A DNA stretch of 64,000 nt from Borovskyia barvae (lineage: Eukaryota; Euglenozoa; Kinetoplastea; Trypanosomatida; Trypanosomatidae). Of the stretch, positions 19,190 to 29,204 are shown one piece after another; the stretch's first letter is position 1, and each line of letters starts with the position of its first letter. Both the position numbers and the translations under genes were made by a program. A model generated the notes under the pieces. It made no database searches. It had not been told where the DNA came from and saw only the letters and a list, made by a program, of their open reading frames with translations. Where the stretch lies: positions 248,001 to 312,000 of the forward strand of contig JASAOM010001130.1 of assembly GCA_030849085.1 (NCBI GenBank), read 5' to 3'.

Positions 19190-21067
19190 CTATCCGTACA
19201 AATCCTCCAACGTTTTGAGAAGACACACTAACGCGCGACTCTCATTCGAGGCACATCGGTCAAGGAGTTCACTGTAACGCAGACTGAAGAAGTGGTGTAC
19301 CACAAACTCCAAAGCAGCGCAGTTGCTTGATGCAATATGGTAGAGAGCCATCAACGTCATGTTGAACGAAGGCTCCGCTAACCGCACCGTGTCGCGGTGA
19401 CGGAGGTTGTATAACAAGACCGTTGCCAATCGGAGGGCGTAGTGCTCGTCACTGAGACTCTTCATTTCTCTCACGAGCGAAGAGCTCGAGGTGGTGACAA
19501 TGGCGAGGGACAGATTTAAGGCGAGGCACGCAGCAGCGTATACAACAGCACCGTTACTATCCATGAGGCCCAAACCGACCACTGACACCCATGAATCCCG
19601 GTATCGGTTGTCGCAGTACATGACGGCACCGTGGGCACTACAGGCAAAGTTGCAGAGAACTCTCAAGAATCCAAGACGCCCGTCAGGCAACAGACGAGGG
19701 AAACTCCGTGCGGCATACTTCAGCAGCGACATGAACTTACTGTTGAAGGTCCCGTGAATCACGCAGAGCTTATGCAAAAGCGCTACACGTAGCCCATTGA
19801 AGATCGGCCCCCACATTTCCACTGGAGTGCGCACCAGTGCCTCCGTTACCATCTCCATATAGTTCAGCACCAATTGCGGCAGCACAGCGTCGGTACCCGA
19901 CATAAAAGCTGTAGCTGCCTCCTCCAGAATTGTGAGAGCTGCTGGCTTCAAACGATTCTTCTTGAGGAGCTCCTTTACATATGGCGCGAGATCGAGGAGA
20001 AAACGCTTTGCGCAGTGATGATCGTTAACCCGGAACAGCACAGCTGCCGTCGGCGGTAAGGCCATAATACCGCATGCTGTCGAAGCACTCAATTGCATGT
20101 CTACACTGCATTGACGTTCGATCAAACCTGCGCGCAGCTGCCGTGCAATGGCGCTATGAAGTCCGTGTGTTCCATACGTGAGAAATTCCGAGACCGCTGC
20201 ACCAACGTCGGTTTTTACCAACTCGTCTACAGTACTGAATAGGTAGCTAGGAATGATGGCTGCCTCTCCCAGCAGAAACTGCACCGCATCCTGCGCGAAG
20301 TGGTGACAGTTGTGGCGGACGGGGTGGTAATCGTGAATCTGATACACCTGAGTGGACCGAACATTGATCCAGCGAAAGAAGCCCGTCACGGTCTTCCTGG
20401 TAATCCCGAGGCGGTGCACCACGTACTGGTCACCAAAGCGAGTACGTCCCGCTCCAGCAACGCCGATGCCACCCTCAAAATATACCTCCACTCCGTAACA
20501 TACGATCCCGGTGTGAAACACGCCAGCCGTTGCCGACCCCACCAGCTTCGTGCCATACGTCTTCAGATACCCCTGCGACAAGTCGTAAATGTGAAGATCC
20601 ACCGTCATATCAACCGCAGTCGGCACACAGGTGTCCCGGATGAAGCTCACCGCATCACGCACTGCAGCCTCTGGAAAAGAGGCGGCATTCGGTGACTTCA
20701 AGGCAGCGAGTTGTTTCTTCGACCGCGGCTTCGTCCTCTTCGGAGTGTGAGAGACCTGTGTATTGGCAGGATCTAGTGGGACGCAGCTGATACATAAACA
20801 ACGCGAAGAGCTTAGAGGTGCACAGCCTACAGGAGCAGAAACCTCAGTTCGGACGAGCTGGCGTAAAGGCGATATTCCCGACCCCTTTGCTGGAGTCTCA
20901 TGCACCGAGAGAAAAGGGCTAGCGTCACAGGGGCTACGCAGCGTCGTAGGAACAGGCTGGATGGGCAACAGCACACTTTCCCAGAAGGAATTGGGGGCAA
21001 CAGCTTCAGGAGTCCGGTACGGCGTCTCCACAACGATGGGAACGATTTGGTCGGCATGTTCGCTCAT
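19190..21067 (-). CDS. PPPDE (DeSI-like) thiol isopeptidase with helical C-terminal half
   Basis: Residues about 153-280 of this 625-residue protein form a PPPDE domain. VDLHIYDLSQG (156-166) opens it, FHTGIV carries the predicted catalytic His185, and RHNCHHF carries the predicted catalytic Cys254, followed by the family-typical segment ending IIPSYL. PPPDE enzymes remove SUMO or ubiquitin from proteins. The first 150 residues are Ser/Pro-rich with a basic patch (KRTKPRSKK, 110-118). Residues 300-625 look all-helical and resemble the PUL/ARM-type domain that binds Cdc48/p97 in other PPPDE fusions; that match is by pattern only. The start is an ATG. A short upstream frame in the leader overlaps it. 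Confidence 0.85.
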   Translation of the reverse strand: MSEHADQIVPIVVETPYRTPEAVAPNSFWESVLLPIQPVPTTLRSPCDASPFLSVHETPAKGSGISPLRQLVRTEVSAPVGCAPLSSSRCLCISCVPLDPANTQVSHTPKRTKPRSKKQLAALKSPNAASFPEAAVRDAVSFIRDTCVPTAVDMTVDLHIYDLSQGYLKTYGTKLVGSATAGVFHTGIVCYGVEVYFEGGIGVAGAGRTRFGDQYVVHRLGITRKTVTGFFRWINVRSTQVYQIHDYHPVRHNCHHFAQDAVQFLLGEAAIIPSYLFSTVDELVKTDVGAAVSEFLTYGTHGLHSAIARQLRAGLIERQCSVDMQLSASTACGIMALPPTAAVLFRVNDHHCAKRFLLDLAPYVKELLKKNRLKPAALTILEEAATAFMSGTDAVLPQLVLNYMEMVTEALVRTPVEMWGPIFNGLRVALLHKLCVIHGTFNSKFMSLLKYAARSFPRLLPDGRLGFLRVLCNFACSAHGAVMYCDNRYRDSWVSVVGLGLMDSNGAVVYAAACLALNLSLAIVTTSSSSLVREMKSLSDEHYALRLATVLLYNLRHRDTVRLAEPSFNMTLMALYHIASSNCAALEFVVHHFFSLRYSELLDRCASNESRALVCLLKTLEDLYG

Positions 21068-21078
21068 CGCGAATGCAT
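21064..21078 (-). promoter_or_regulatory. Possible upstream ORF overlapping the PPPDE start codon
   Basis: Within the predicted leader an ATG at 21078 opens a four-codon frame whose TGA overlaps the main ATG (ATGA arrangement). If transcripts begin at the predicted acceptor (AG at 21127-21128) this small frame would be in the mRNA and could lower or couple initiation. Confidence 0.35.
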
Positions 21079-21125
21079 CACCGTATCACCGTGGAAGCTC
21101 TCGAGACTAAGGGCTGCTTTTGGGC

Positions 21126-21185
21126 GCTGGAAATGGCAGGAGGGGGGCAAGTGCGGAGACAAGAGGGAATGAAAAAGCAATTTCT
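21126..21185 (-). promoter_or_regulatory. Predicted trans-splice acceptor of the PPPDE gene
   Basis: On the coding strand a C/T-rich stretch with a run of C (about 21141-21146) is followed by CCATTTCCAG, with the AG at 21127-21128. The leader to the ATG at 21067 would be 58 bases. Confidence 0.55.
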
Positions 21186-21291
21186 GTATTCTTCTGAGGT
21201 GAAAGGGGGCCTTAGCGGAGGAGCGGAATCTACAGCGGCGCTAAGTAAAAAGGAACCCAGCAGGCGCGAGCATCACAGGGACTGAAACACG

Positions 21292-21657
21292 CTAGTGATG
21301 CCTGTGGGGAAGAGATGAAATTGTGGAATAGAGAGCCCAATGAGAATTCAGTATCAAGTACGCACATTCACCTACCCACCCAACCCTCGCTCCTTCTTCT
21401 TCCTTGCAGAACCTGTGAAGATCAAAGAGACGGCGAAGAATACTGGGAAGCGAATGCGACAGGACGGCACACTGTGGCACCCTCGCACAACAATGCAACA
21501 TCGCTTCTTCGCCGAGGTGGGAGAGGAAGGGAAGGGCCGGGCGAGTGGCACTCACTAAAGCTAAAAAGTTGAGGAGTGTATCAGCCACGGAATGCGGCGT
21601 GCCATCGCCCTTCGGGCAAGACGGAACAGTCAAAAGTGGCGAAGCGGACTTGCCCAT
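21292..21657 (-). CDS. Doubtful small ORF with N-myristoylation-like start
   Basis: This 121-residue frame starts MGKSAS, which fits the MGxxxS pattern of N-myristoylated proteins. It has mixed codon use and a Cys/His-containing middle, but matches no family I know. A C/T tract lies directly upstream of the ATG with no AG between them, which argues against an acceptor serving this start. It may be chance. Confidence 0.2.
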   Translation of the reverse strand: MGKSASPLLTVPSCPKGDGTPHSVADTLLNFLALVSATRPALPFLSHLGEEAMLHCCARVPQCAVLSHSLPSILRRLFDLHRFCKEEEGARVGWVGECAYLILNSHWALYSTISSLPHRHH

Positions 21658-22429
21658 GTTGAGGGTTGAGGGGAAGGAGATGAGAGATCTACACGACCAC
21701 TGAAATTCCTCCACCGGCGCAGCGTGTATTTATCTTCGACTCTTACACACGTTGTGTCAGCAGACTCCGACGTGACCACATATGAAACAGCACGAGTCCA
21801 TCTGGGGGATTTCCCCTGCACGGAAATCCAGGATGAACACAGCAGAGTTTTTATTGTAGCTGTTTAATGTACATGGGTGGCAAGTCACTCACTGACGTAT
21901 CACCCGCTTGAGAAGAGGAGAGGCAAGGGGAGACGAAGTGACAGTACAAAGAGAGGTGTTGCTGAAACGGGGGGGGGGCGGGTAATTCAGCGCGTGGTCT
22001 TACTGAAGCTGCTCCTCGGCACTCTCCCTTTGAAAGCGCCACCGCCGCTCTTCCTGCGCTTGCAGCTAGCACACAAAGAAATACCACCTCTCGAATCTCG
22101 CTACACTATCGAGCGCAACTCGAAGCACCTCGAAAACGAGGGCGTCCTCTCCATGGTACGTTGATAGCTCCACACACGATTGCCCTATAAAGAGAGCCGA
22201 ACTGGAGGCGACAAAAAAATAAAAAGGTGAGAAGGGGAGAAAAGACTTACGGCTACTCTACATAGACATTGTTCCTTTTTGTAGGTGCTGCGTGCGCTGG
22301 TACAACGCGAAGGAGCACCGAAAGAGCTCCACTGAAGATGATCCACAACGGTTGCATGAGAACGGTACTCAGGCATCTGGACGAACGCCACAGATAGGTA
22401 ATAGAACTTAATTTGAAGGCTTCTTCCCG

Positions 22430-24067
22430 CTAGTACTCCATCTCCATCTCTTCGTCTTCGACGTCAAGTTCGAACGTTTTGCGAATGGTCTCCTCCCGGA
22501 TTGTGTCCCACAGTTGCGCACGGTATACCTTCTGCTGCTCATGATTATACCGGGAAAGCTCTGCAGCGCTCCGTTTTGCGTTGAGGAAGGCGTCCGCCTT
22601 TTGGTGCCGATATGCAGCACGTCTGAGGACCTTCTCTAGATGAGTGGCCTGCTGCCGGTGCACCGCCTCTTGCCTCTTTTCCGTGAGAAGTCTATGTGTG
22701 CGCCGAGACTCGAGAAACACGCCACCGTCTCTCTTACGCACCTGCCCCAACAGTTCTTCTTTGCGCCTCTCCGTCTCCTCGATAGCTGCCTGCCTCCGAC
22801 ATTCCTCTTCTCGCATCTCTTGCAGAGCGGCTTCCCGAGCCTCTTCCCTCTCAGCATCGGTCTGGAGACGGTCTTGGAACTCAGGCGTTACCCCAATGCT
22901 TTGCTGATACTTTAGCATGTGTTCCACGGTGCCAAGTACAGGAACATCCTCCATTTCCTCGTCGATGGCGCATGCGCGCTCGTACCGCTCACTCAGAGAA
23001 CGCAGGTGTCCCCGCGCCACACGATTCAACACGTGAAGCTCACGTTGGTTGCGCTGAGCGGCGGACTTGAGAAAACTTTGGGCCGCTGCATCTGTCGGTG
23101 GCGTGGATGAGGTGAGGGGGGGGAGCGAAACGCTCTCTTTTCCATTCGAAACGGTTGCGGCGCGGTTCTGCAGATGCGCCCTGTGGCGTTTTCCTACGCG
23201 CTTTCCATATTGCGCGAGTTTTTTCTGGGTCGTTTCTAGTTCAGCGGCCTCCTGACTCAGCGTCGCCGACGAGCGCGGAAAGTACGGTTGGGGGATGGAA
23301 GGTGGTCGACGCAACAACTTGACTTTTGCATGCGACGGAACCCCTGCCCCCGCTGATCCCAAGCGAGTGCCATCATCGATTGGTTGCTGCGTCATGCGCT
23401 TCGCGTCGAGCGAGGTCGCCACGGCGGGGTTCACGAGAGCCGGAGCGTCGATGTCCTCTGCCTCTTTTGCCGCACTTTCGGACGAGTTCGAGGCTGGGCG
23501 TACTTTTAGGTCCTGCTGCAAATGACTTCCTTTGCGCAACTCCATCCATTCATCGGTGGCGGAAGACGATACATCCTCGGTCTCCCCGTGATGTTCCGCA
23601 CGATCAGCAAGACCCACGTGCGGCCCTGATGCATCAACGGTGAAGGATAGAGGCGGCTTCAGCATCCCCCTCTCGTCTACTTGTTTCTCATCCTCTCCTT
23701 CACTATCCGTGTCCAAGGCTACTGCGGCTCGTTCCAACTCCTCTTTGCTAAAGTAGGGACACGGCAACGCATCTGGCATGGTCCTGGAGCGCTCTTCCCA
23801 CAATGCCTCAACGTTTCCCTTTCTCAGCAGCTTCGTTTTGGCGCCAAGCAGCGTGCGAAACATTCCTTGACGACTTCGCTCACAGATCGTGTACCGCACC
23901 AGCACTACTTGTTCCACCTCATCGCCGGTTTCGACGTAGTTCTCTTTTGGCTGGTACAGTAACGAGGCTGGGTCGACGCCATACTGGTCACAGGCCAGCA
24001 TAGCAGCCTCGCTATCTACGCTAAAGAAATTGATATAGATGTCATCCGCCACACCTTCCCTATCCAT
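22430..24067 (-). CDS. Coiled-coil protein of unknown function
   Basis: I do not recognise a family in this 545-residue protein. Residues about 1-120 may form a small globular domain (it begins MDREGVADDIYINFFSVD). A charged, low-complexity middle follows. From about residue 330 to the end it is strongly helical, rich in Glu, Arg, Gln and Ala, as in a long coiled coil, and it ends in an acidic tail (DVEDEEMEMEY). Such proteins are common in the trypanosomatid flagellum and cytoskeleton, but nothing here proves that location. The open frame continues to a GTG at 24136; the first ATG is 24067, with candidate AG acceptors just upstream. Confidence 0.75.
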   Translation of the reverse strand: MDREGVADDIYINFFSVDSEAAMLACDQYGVDPASLLYQPKENYVETGDEVEQVVLVRYTICERSRQGMFRTLLGAKTKLLRKGNVEALWEERSRTMPDALPCPYFSKEELERAAVALDTDSEGEDEKQVDERGMLKPPLSFTVDASGPHVGLADRAEHHGETEDVSSSATDEWMELRKGSHLQQDLKVRPASNSSESAAKEAEDIDAPALVNPAVATSLDAKRMTQQPIDDGTRLGSAGAGVPSHAKVKLLRRPPSIPQPYFPRSSATLSQEAAELETTQKKLAQYGKRVGKRHRAHLQNRAATVSNGKESVSLPPLTSSTPPTDAAAQSFLKSAAQRNQRELHVLNRVARGHLRSLSERYERACAIDEEMEDVPVLGTVEHMLKYQQSIGVTPEFQDRLQTDAEREEAREAALQEMREEECRRQAAIEETERRKEELLGQVRKRDGGVFLESRRTHRLLTEKRQEAVHRQQATHLEKVLRRAAYRHQKADAFLNAKRSAAELSRYNHEQQKVYRAQLWDTIREETIRKTFELDVEDEEMEMEY

Positions 24068-25121
24068 CGTTGCTGCGACGAAGAGATTTGAGTTTTCACA
24101 ACTAATAAGAATGGAGGCTGAGCTTGGCAAACGCACTGCCGCCGCGTGAAACGAGAGGAAGGATGCAGGGTGTCAGCGATCTTGTACGTAGATGGAAAAT
24201 TTTGCGTCCAAAGAGCAGCAGCAATATATATAAAGAAAGTGAAGGCAATATGCATACACGTATGAGCACACGTCTGCACAGACAGAGAGATGTTTTCTGT
24301 AGGGCTACGGCGAGATCAGCAGAAGCCTGTGAAAGAAAGATGGAGGGAAGACAAAAGGAAGAGAGGGAGGAAGAAGAAGCACGTGTCAGTAAAAATGGCT
24401 TTGCATCGATGGAGAAGCATGAAAAAGAGGGAGGAGGGGTGGAGGAAGGGAAAAGAAACAGAAGGGACTGCCATGAGGTGGGCTGATGCTCTACGAGGAT
24501 ACGTTACGGTCTGTCGAACATCACCGAGAGCGGGGAGATATTAGAGACGACACGTATCACTGCCGCTCCCCTGGCGTTTTGCACTTGGGCACATCCCAGA
24601 AGAGCACACATGGGACAAGACACGCACAAAAATGGAGCAGACACGAAGAGGCACAAGAGAAGAAAGGCCTCACCTTGTCAGGAACAAAAACCTGGCGCGT
24701 GAACGGGCAACCCCACGATGCCCAAGGTCATCGAACAGTCAGCTCTAACGCATTGTCTTTCGTTCGGCGGAGCAGTAACCAGCTTCTCGCCGACCTTCCC
24801 ATCGTCAGTACTTTACGTGAACGCAGCCATGTTCCGTGAGGACTGGGGCGAAGGAGGAGGAGCATCTACGGAACAGAATGTAAGAGACACAACAGGGAGC
24901 TATAGGGCCCGTCAGTACACGACGCTCTTACTACAGATAACGGGGATATATATGTTATAGGGGCGCCCATGGCGACCGTTGGCCGCGGAAGCTGATCTAA
25001 TGCCACAAGACCAACAAAAAGTTAGACAAGTCGCTACTTCGGAACCGCAACGGAGTGAATAGCGCCCGTATCATCGTCACCCGCATCGGCAAAAGGAAAG
25101 ACTGGAAGGAGAAGTTCTAGC
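24068..25121. other. Intergenic region
   Basis: This stretch separates the WLM protease gene from the coiled-coil gene. It includes a short TATATATA near 24225. Plus-strand frames are purine-rich mirror images of C/T-rich sequence and are not credible. Confidence 0.5.
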
Positions 25122-26345
25122 TCAACGGTTGTCATCGTCGTCGCTCAGTACATACGCGTCCTCTTTCGACGTCCCTTGATGTTCCTTCGAAAGTGAGGGG
25201 TCTGTTCGTCCAAGGCCACTTTTCTCTTCGCAGCGCTGCTTTTTCTGCACCGGTGCCGTTTGGGCACACAGCGCTTCCTCCAACGGTAGAGCACCCCTGA
25301 CTAACGTCGCATCTGCTTCGTCAGTGCAGAAGACACAGTCGATAACACCGATTTGGTTTTGGAAGCCACACCGGTGGCACCTCCAGCAGCTGCTATCGGA
25401 CTCATGGAGTGTAGACTGCGGTACTGCATCTGGCAGTGCATCTTCTGCATCCTCCGGACCAGGCTCACTTTCACGCATGCCACCCAACGTTTCTACCTTG
25501 GTAGAGCAGGGCGAGTCCTGGTTCACTTTTTCTTTGCCGAAAAGATGACTCTGCAGAAGTCGCCTCTCGGCTGCGGCTGCCTGAATTGGGCTAAGTGCGT
25601 CATACAGCAGTGTGGTACTGGAAGACGCCTCACGAGCCACGATAGGGTCCATCCCACCGAGGCGCTGTCCCGCGCCTGGAAACCGCTCCGTTGCCGGTGG
25701 GGGCGCGGCCCTCGGCATCGGCCGCCTCGTGGAGGTAGTGGTAAGCGTGGATGTCCGGGTACGACTACCGTTCGCAGGCCTCCGTCCCCTACCCCGTCCG
25801 CCTCTAAGCGCAAGCGCACCACCAGCGTGGTGAGGGCCGCTATTCGCGACTGCCGCTCGTGTATAAAAGGCTCCTCCACCATTGCCTGCCGGTGGACCCG
25901 CATGAAAGTCCCTTGATGAGTACGACATTTTCGGATAGAGCGGCTTGCCCGCCTCGATCATGGAAACCTCCAACGCCTCGCACTCCTTCACAAGGTCGTA
26001 GTAGAGATTCCAAAAAGAGCGGTCGTGCCGGGCGTGTATGCAGTGGGTGAACTCGTGCAATGCCGTGCACAAGACTTCGTGAAACGGCAGAAACTCATGC
26101 TTATTCCCCGGCACTCGAAATCGTATGCACACCTCACTGCCCGCGTTCACGTTCAGACCGAGCAACGACGCACCGCGGGGGTAGAACTCTTTAATAAGCC
26201 CGACGCGCCAGCCACGGTTGGGCAGTAGCACCCGCGCGCGCTGTAAGATGTGTTCCATGTAGGATTGTGCTATGTCATCGTTCGGCCACCCCAGCGTAGT
26301 GGAAGCACCTATGACAGGCAGTTGAGCAAGGAAAGCTTTGGACAT
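25122..26345 (-). CDS. Wss1/SPRTN-like WLM metalloprotease with RanBP2 zinc finger
   Basis: The 407-residue product begins with a WLM domain. The zinc site HEFTH (97-101) plus His107 is followed by D108 and FW, as in Wss1-type proteases that cut DNA-protein crosslinks. After an Arg/Gly-rich linker (RGGRGRGRR, 181-189) comes a RanBP2-type zinc finger, W321-x-C323-x2-C326-x3-N330-x6-C337-x2-C340, which usually binds ubiquitin or single-stranded RNA. The last residues, YVLSDDDD (398-405), look like a SUMO-interacting motif: a hydrophobic core followed by Ser and acidic residues. Together these suggest a SUMO- or ubiquitin-guided protease for crosslink repair. Family and catalytic site are seen directly; the repair role is known for the family. 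Confidence 0.9.
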   Translation of the reverse strand: MSKAFLAQLPVIGASTTLGWPNDDIAQSYMEHILQRARVLLPNRGWRVGLIKEFYPRGASLLGLNVNAGSEVCIRFRVPGNKHEFLPFHEVLCTALHEFTHCIHARHDRSFWNLYYDLVKECEALEVSMIEAGKPLYPKMSYSSRDFHAGPPAGNGGGAFYTRAAVANSGPHHAGGALALRGGRGRGRRPANGSRTRTSTLTTTSTRRPMPRAAPPPATERFPGAGQRLGGMDPIVAREASSSTTLLYDALSPIQAAAAERRLLQSHLFGKEKVNQDSPCSTKVETLGGMRESEPGPEDAEDALPDAVPQSTLHESDSSCWRCHRCGFQNQIGVIDCVFCTDEADATLVRGALPLEEALCAQTAPVQKKQRCEEKSGLGRTDPSLSKEHQGTSKEDAYVLSDDDDNR

Positions 26346-27175
26346 CGCTTGCCACCTCCCAGACTACACGGCTACACGTCCTGGAAAACTGAAAGGCATC
26401 CGTCGAGAGCTATTTGGTAAATCGAGGTGGACAAAGACAGAGAGAGGAAGACATCAACCATGCGATGACAAGACGGAGATGAGTACTGTTCATCGTACAC
26501 CGTAGAAGGAGATTCATTTAAAATGCGATGGTATATGGAAAAAAATTATCGGGGCATCACGCAGCGATGGGACCGTCCAGTAAGCAAGGAAACAGCCAGC
26601 GAAACAATTAAAGGGATGTGCATGAGTAAAGAGCGTCAGGAACTCAAATTTCCTCCAACCAGAAGCATAGAAATACAAAGTGTTACACGTTGACAATCCA
26701 AAGGGCGAAGCAGGAGCAATACGCGATGCTGTCGTCGCAAAGGTGGAGTCTGCAGGCCCCGCCTTCAATCAACTTCTCTAGGGCGGGAGTGCTGTTCATG
26801 GACAGCGATGCGCCAGCCGAAAGTCTTCCTTAGAAGGAGTGTCCTTGAGGATTCCGGATACCGGAAAGATTATTTTTGGCGGAGGGGGGAGGGTGGGGGC
26901 GCTGAACCCCTTCTCAGAGGGAGCACCACAGGTGCTGCAGTTTTGGACACCGCAGAAAGAGCCCTCCTACCTTTCCTTGGCCACCCTCCCTCCCTCTTCC
27001 AAGCCCAGAAAGGAAAGCGATAAAGAGGAGACGCGTCCTACGCAGAGTAAAGAGGTCGCAGGACACCCCATGGGCAATACGGGAAGCAGCAGAAGACATC
27101 GAAAGGGCGTCAGAGGATCAATACGCTCCGCGAGATGCGCAGGGACGAATACGGAACGGGGGATACCTCCCTCCT
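26346..27175. other. Intergenic region
   Basis: About 0.8 kb between the deformylase and WLM genes, presumably the deformylase 3' untranslated region and the WLM leader. I see no gene or notable repeat. Confidence 0.5.
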
Positions 27176-27982
27176 CTAGCGGGTAAGCTGCTCATTTCCA
27201 AATTCCTGCATGGTCGTCTGCGCCAGCCACCACTCCATACCAGCCGGGATCACGGTTCTGTTCTGAACATAATCGAAGAAATAGCCCAGAGGAGTCACAT
27301 AGGCTTCAGCGGAGGGGAAGTTGGGAGGCCAGAGGTGTCGCTGGTTCATCGCAACTGAGCTCACCACAAACTCCGCTCCCATCGTCTGATGAAAAATTGT
27401 TTTGCCCATCAGGTGATCCAGTTCATGCATCAGACATCGTGCTCGCATGCCATCAAGCACCTCCATCTTTTCATTCCCGTGCTCATCCAGCCCCGTGCAT
27501 GTAATGCGTTGGGGTCGTACCACCCATGCCGTCGTCGCCCCGCACGAAATACAGTTTTCCCACATGCCGTACATCGGCGCCACCGCCTTGCGGTCATCAT
27601 AGCCGGGCACGGACGGGTTAACCCACACTTCGAACTGTTTTTCGTCGGGATTGCCTTTAATGAGCAACACTGCGGCATCCCAGTGTGCCTTGGGGGCGCT
27701 GAAGGAGAGACAGTGCAGGTCCGTCGCCAGTGCGTTCAGCTCCATCATGCTGGACATGAACCGTGCCGATCGAATCTGTTCTTCGGTCACGGGCAAAACA
27801 GGTCGGGTCATGGAGCGATGCGGATAGCAGGCGACACGTCCTAATGATTTTGCTTCATTTTCTAACTTTTTAGTCACCGTTTCTTTGAGATTATTTGCAG
27901 CTCCCGTGGTGGGGCCGCTGACATCGAAGAGTGGTGCGGTCCAGCCGCATACCATGCGGCGAAGCAGATAGGCGTGGCGCAT
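27176..27982 (-). CDS. Mitochondrial-type peptide deformylase, divergent
   Basis: The 268-residue product matches peptide deformylase, which removes the formyl group from the N-terminus of organelle-made proteins. The zinc ligands are present: Cys144 in ENCIS (motif 2, usually EGCLS) and His186/His190 in HELDH with catalytic Glu187 (motif 3). Motif 1, usually GxGLAAPQ, reads LSFSAPK (92-98), so the conserved Gln is Lys98. The first residues (MRHAYLLRRMVCG) could be a short mitochondrial targeting sequence. Trypanosomatids are known to have two divergent (type 3) deformylases acting in the mitochondrion; which one this is I cannot say. The start is an ATG. Confidence 0.88.
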   Translation of the reverse strand: MRHAYLLRRMVCGWTAPLFDVSGPTTGAANNLKETVTKKLENEAKSLGRVACYPHRSMTRPVLPVTEEQIRSARFMSSMMELNALATDLHCLSFSAPKAHWDAAVLLIKGNPDEKQFEVWVNPSVPGYDDRKAVAPMYGMWENCISCGATTAWVVRPQRITCTGLDEHGNEKMEVLDGMRARCLMHELDHLMGKTIFHQTMGAEFVVSSVAMNQRHLWPPNFPSAEAYVTPLGYFFDYVQNRTVIPAGMEWWLAQTTMQEFGNEQLTR

Positions 27983-28768
27983 GAAGCAGCGAAAGAACCC
28001 CCAATAAGCTATGTGAATAAAGTGCTGCCGAAATTGTAAATATCTGCACGCTCTCCCTCAGACAAACACGCAGGGAGTGCAACACTTGCAGTGTGGCGAT
28101 TCCACAGTCCTTCCTTCTTCCTAATGGGTTTGCGGGTATTATGGGAAAGCAGCACCGGTCACGGACACCTTCGTGTCGTGCCTCCCAAGAATGGAGCGAG
28201 GCGGAAGGTTTTCGTGAACCTCTACAGAGTCGAAGACGTAGGGGGAGAAAAGCAGATGCCGGAACATTTAGACGAAACAGCTGGCGGCAGGAAGGTAGAA
28301 CGAGAACGGTGTTGGTGAGAACTCTGCAGGAAACTTCAGACGTGAGGAACGAGGGTTTATAGTTTCGACCACATCGTCGGCCGTGAACGACACAGCGACG
28401 AGCCTTGAAAAACTACTCCGCCACCTCCCCTAACACATCTCAAACCTCCCAGCAGCTATGTCCTTCTACTGGGGCACTGCGTATTGGAATGATTTGGGAT
28501 GAAAACGGGTACGGAGCATTCTCAACTTAGCGATTACACTCCGAGCACAGAAAAGAAACCCATATTCCACTTCTGTGTTCCCTCCAGTTACCTTCCCTGC
28601 TGGGATGGAACTTCGCTCGTAGGCCTTCCTCTGAGCCTCGAGGAGCATCCGAAGAGATATTTGTGTGTTTCATCCTGTAGGCGCCTGCTGAGGAAACACA
28701 TTTAAAAAAAGATGCTGCAAATACATCGCAACGTAGGCGAGTCCACCGCTCAAAAATGAGAACCGATA

Positions 28769-28784
28769 GGGGGGGGGGGGGGGG
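28769..28784. repeat. G16 homopolymer (C16 on the transcribed-sense strand)
   Basis: Sixteen consecutive G on the plus strand, read as C in the pre-mRNA. It may be part of a polypyrimidine tract. Confidence 0.9.
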
Positions 28785-29083
28785 TAAAAAAAAGAAAGAA
28801 AGAAGTAAGAAACAGAAACTGTCAGTAAACGTACAGTGCTGTCCACAGCAGAAGAGTATATTCAAACACGAGCACGGGAATAACGGGGGGCGGAAGAAAG
28901 GCGGCATGCTGAATGGGAGGGTACCAACAGAGGACCACACGCTCCCAGCGGTATGTCTGTCTAAGAGACCCAACAAAACGCTTCCCTCACACCGCTGGTC
29001 CCCCCGCCCCCTACTCCAAAGGGGGAGAGGAGGTGCATGAAAGAAACACAAACAATCAAGAACAGCTAAAAGGCGCGCTGTAC

Positions 29084-29106
29084 ATATATATATATATATA
29101 TATATA
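29084..29106. repeat. (TA)n microsatellite, first of a pair
   Basis: Alternating A and T. With the array at 29205-29235 it could pair in RNA or DNA, since (TA)n is self-complementary. Confidence 0.9.
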
Positions 29107-29202
29107 GTGAACCTCCTCAAAAAGCTTCCTACACAAACACAAAAAGTTGCAGCACACACACCCGCACCGACGTTTCGCAAGCGTTTCACCTCTCATAGCT
29201 GC

Positions 29203-29204
<2 letters not shown>

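Larger units (their letters stand above)
21068..22429. other. Intergenic region
   Basis: This 1.4 kb separates the coiled-coil gene at 22430 from the PPPDE gene. A C-rich run on the coding strand lies near 21970-21978. One possible small frame at 21292-21657 is listed separately; the other frames look like chance. Confidence 0.5.

Noticed and set aside
28527-29189. 220-residue minus-strand frame
   Set aside because: It runs through (TA)n and C/T-rich DNA, giving Ile-Tyr, Phe and Pro runs; there is no domain.
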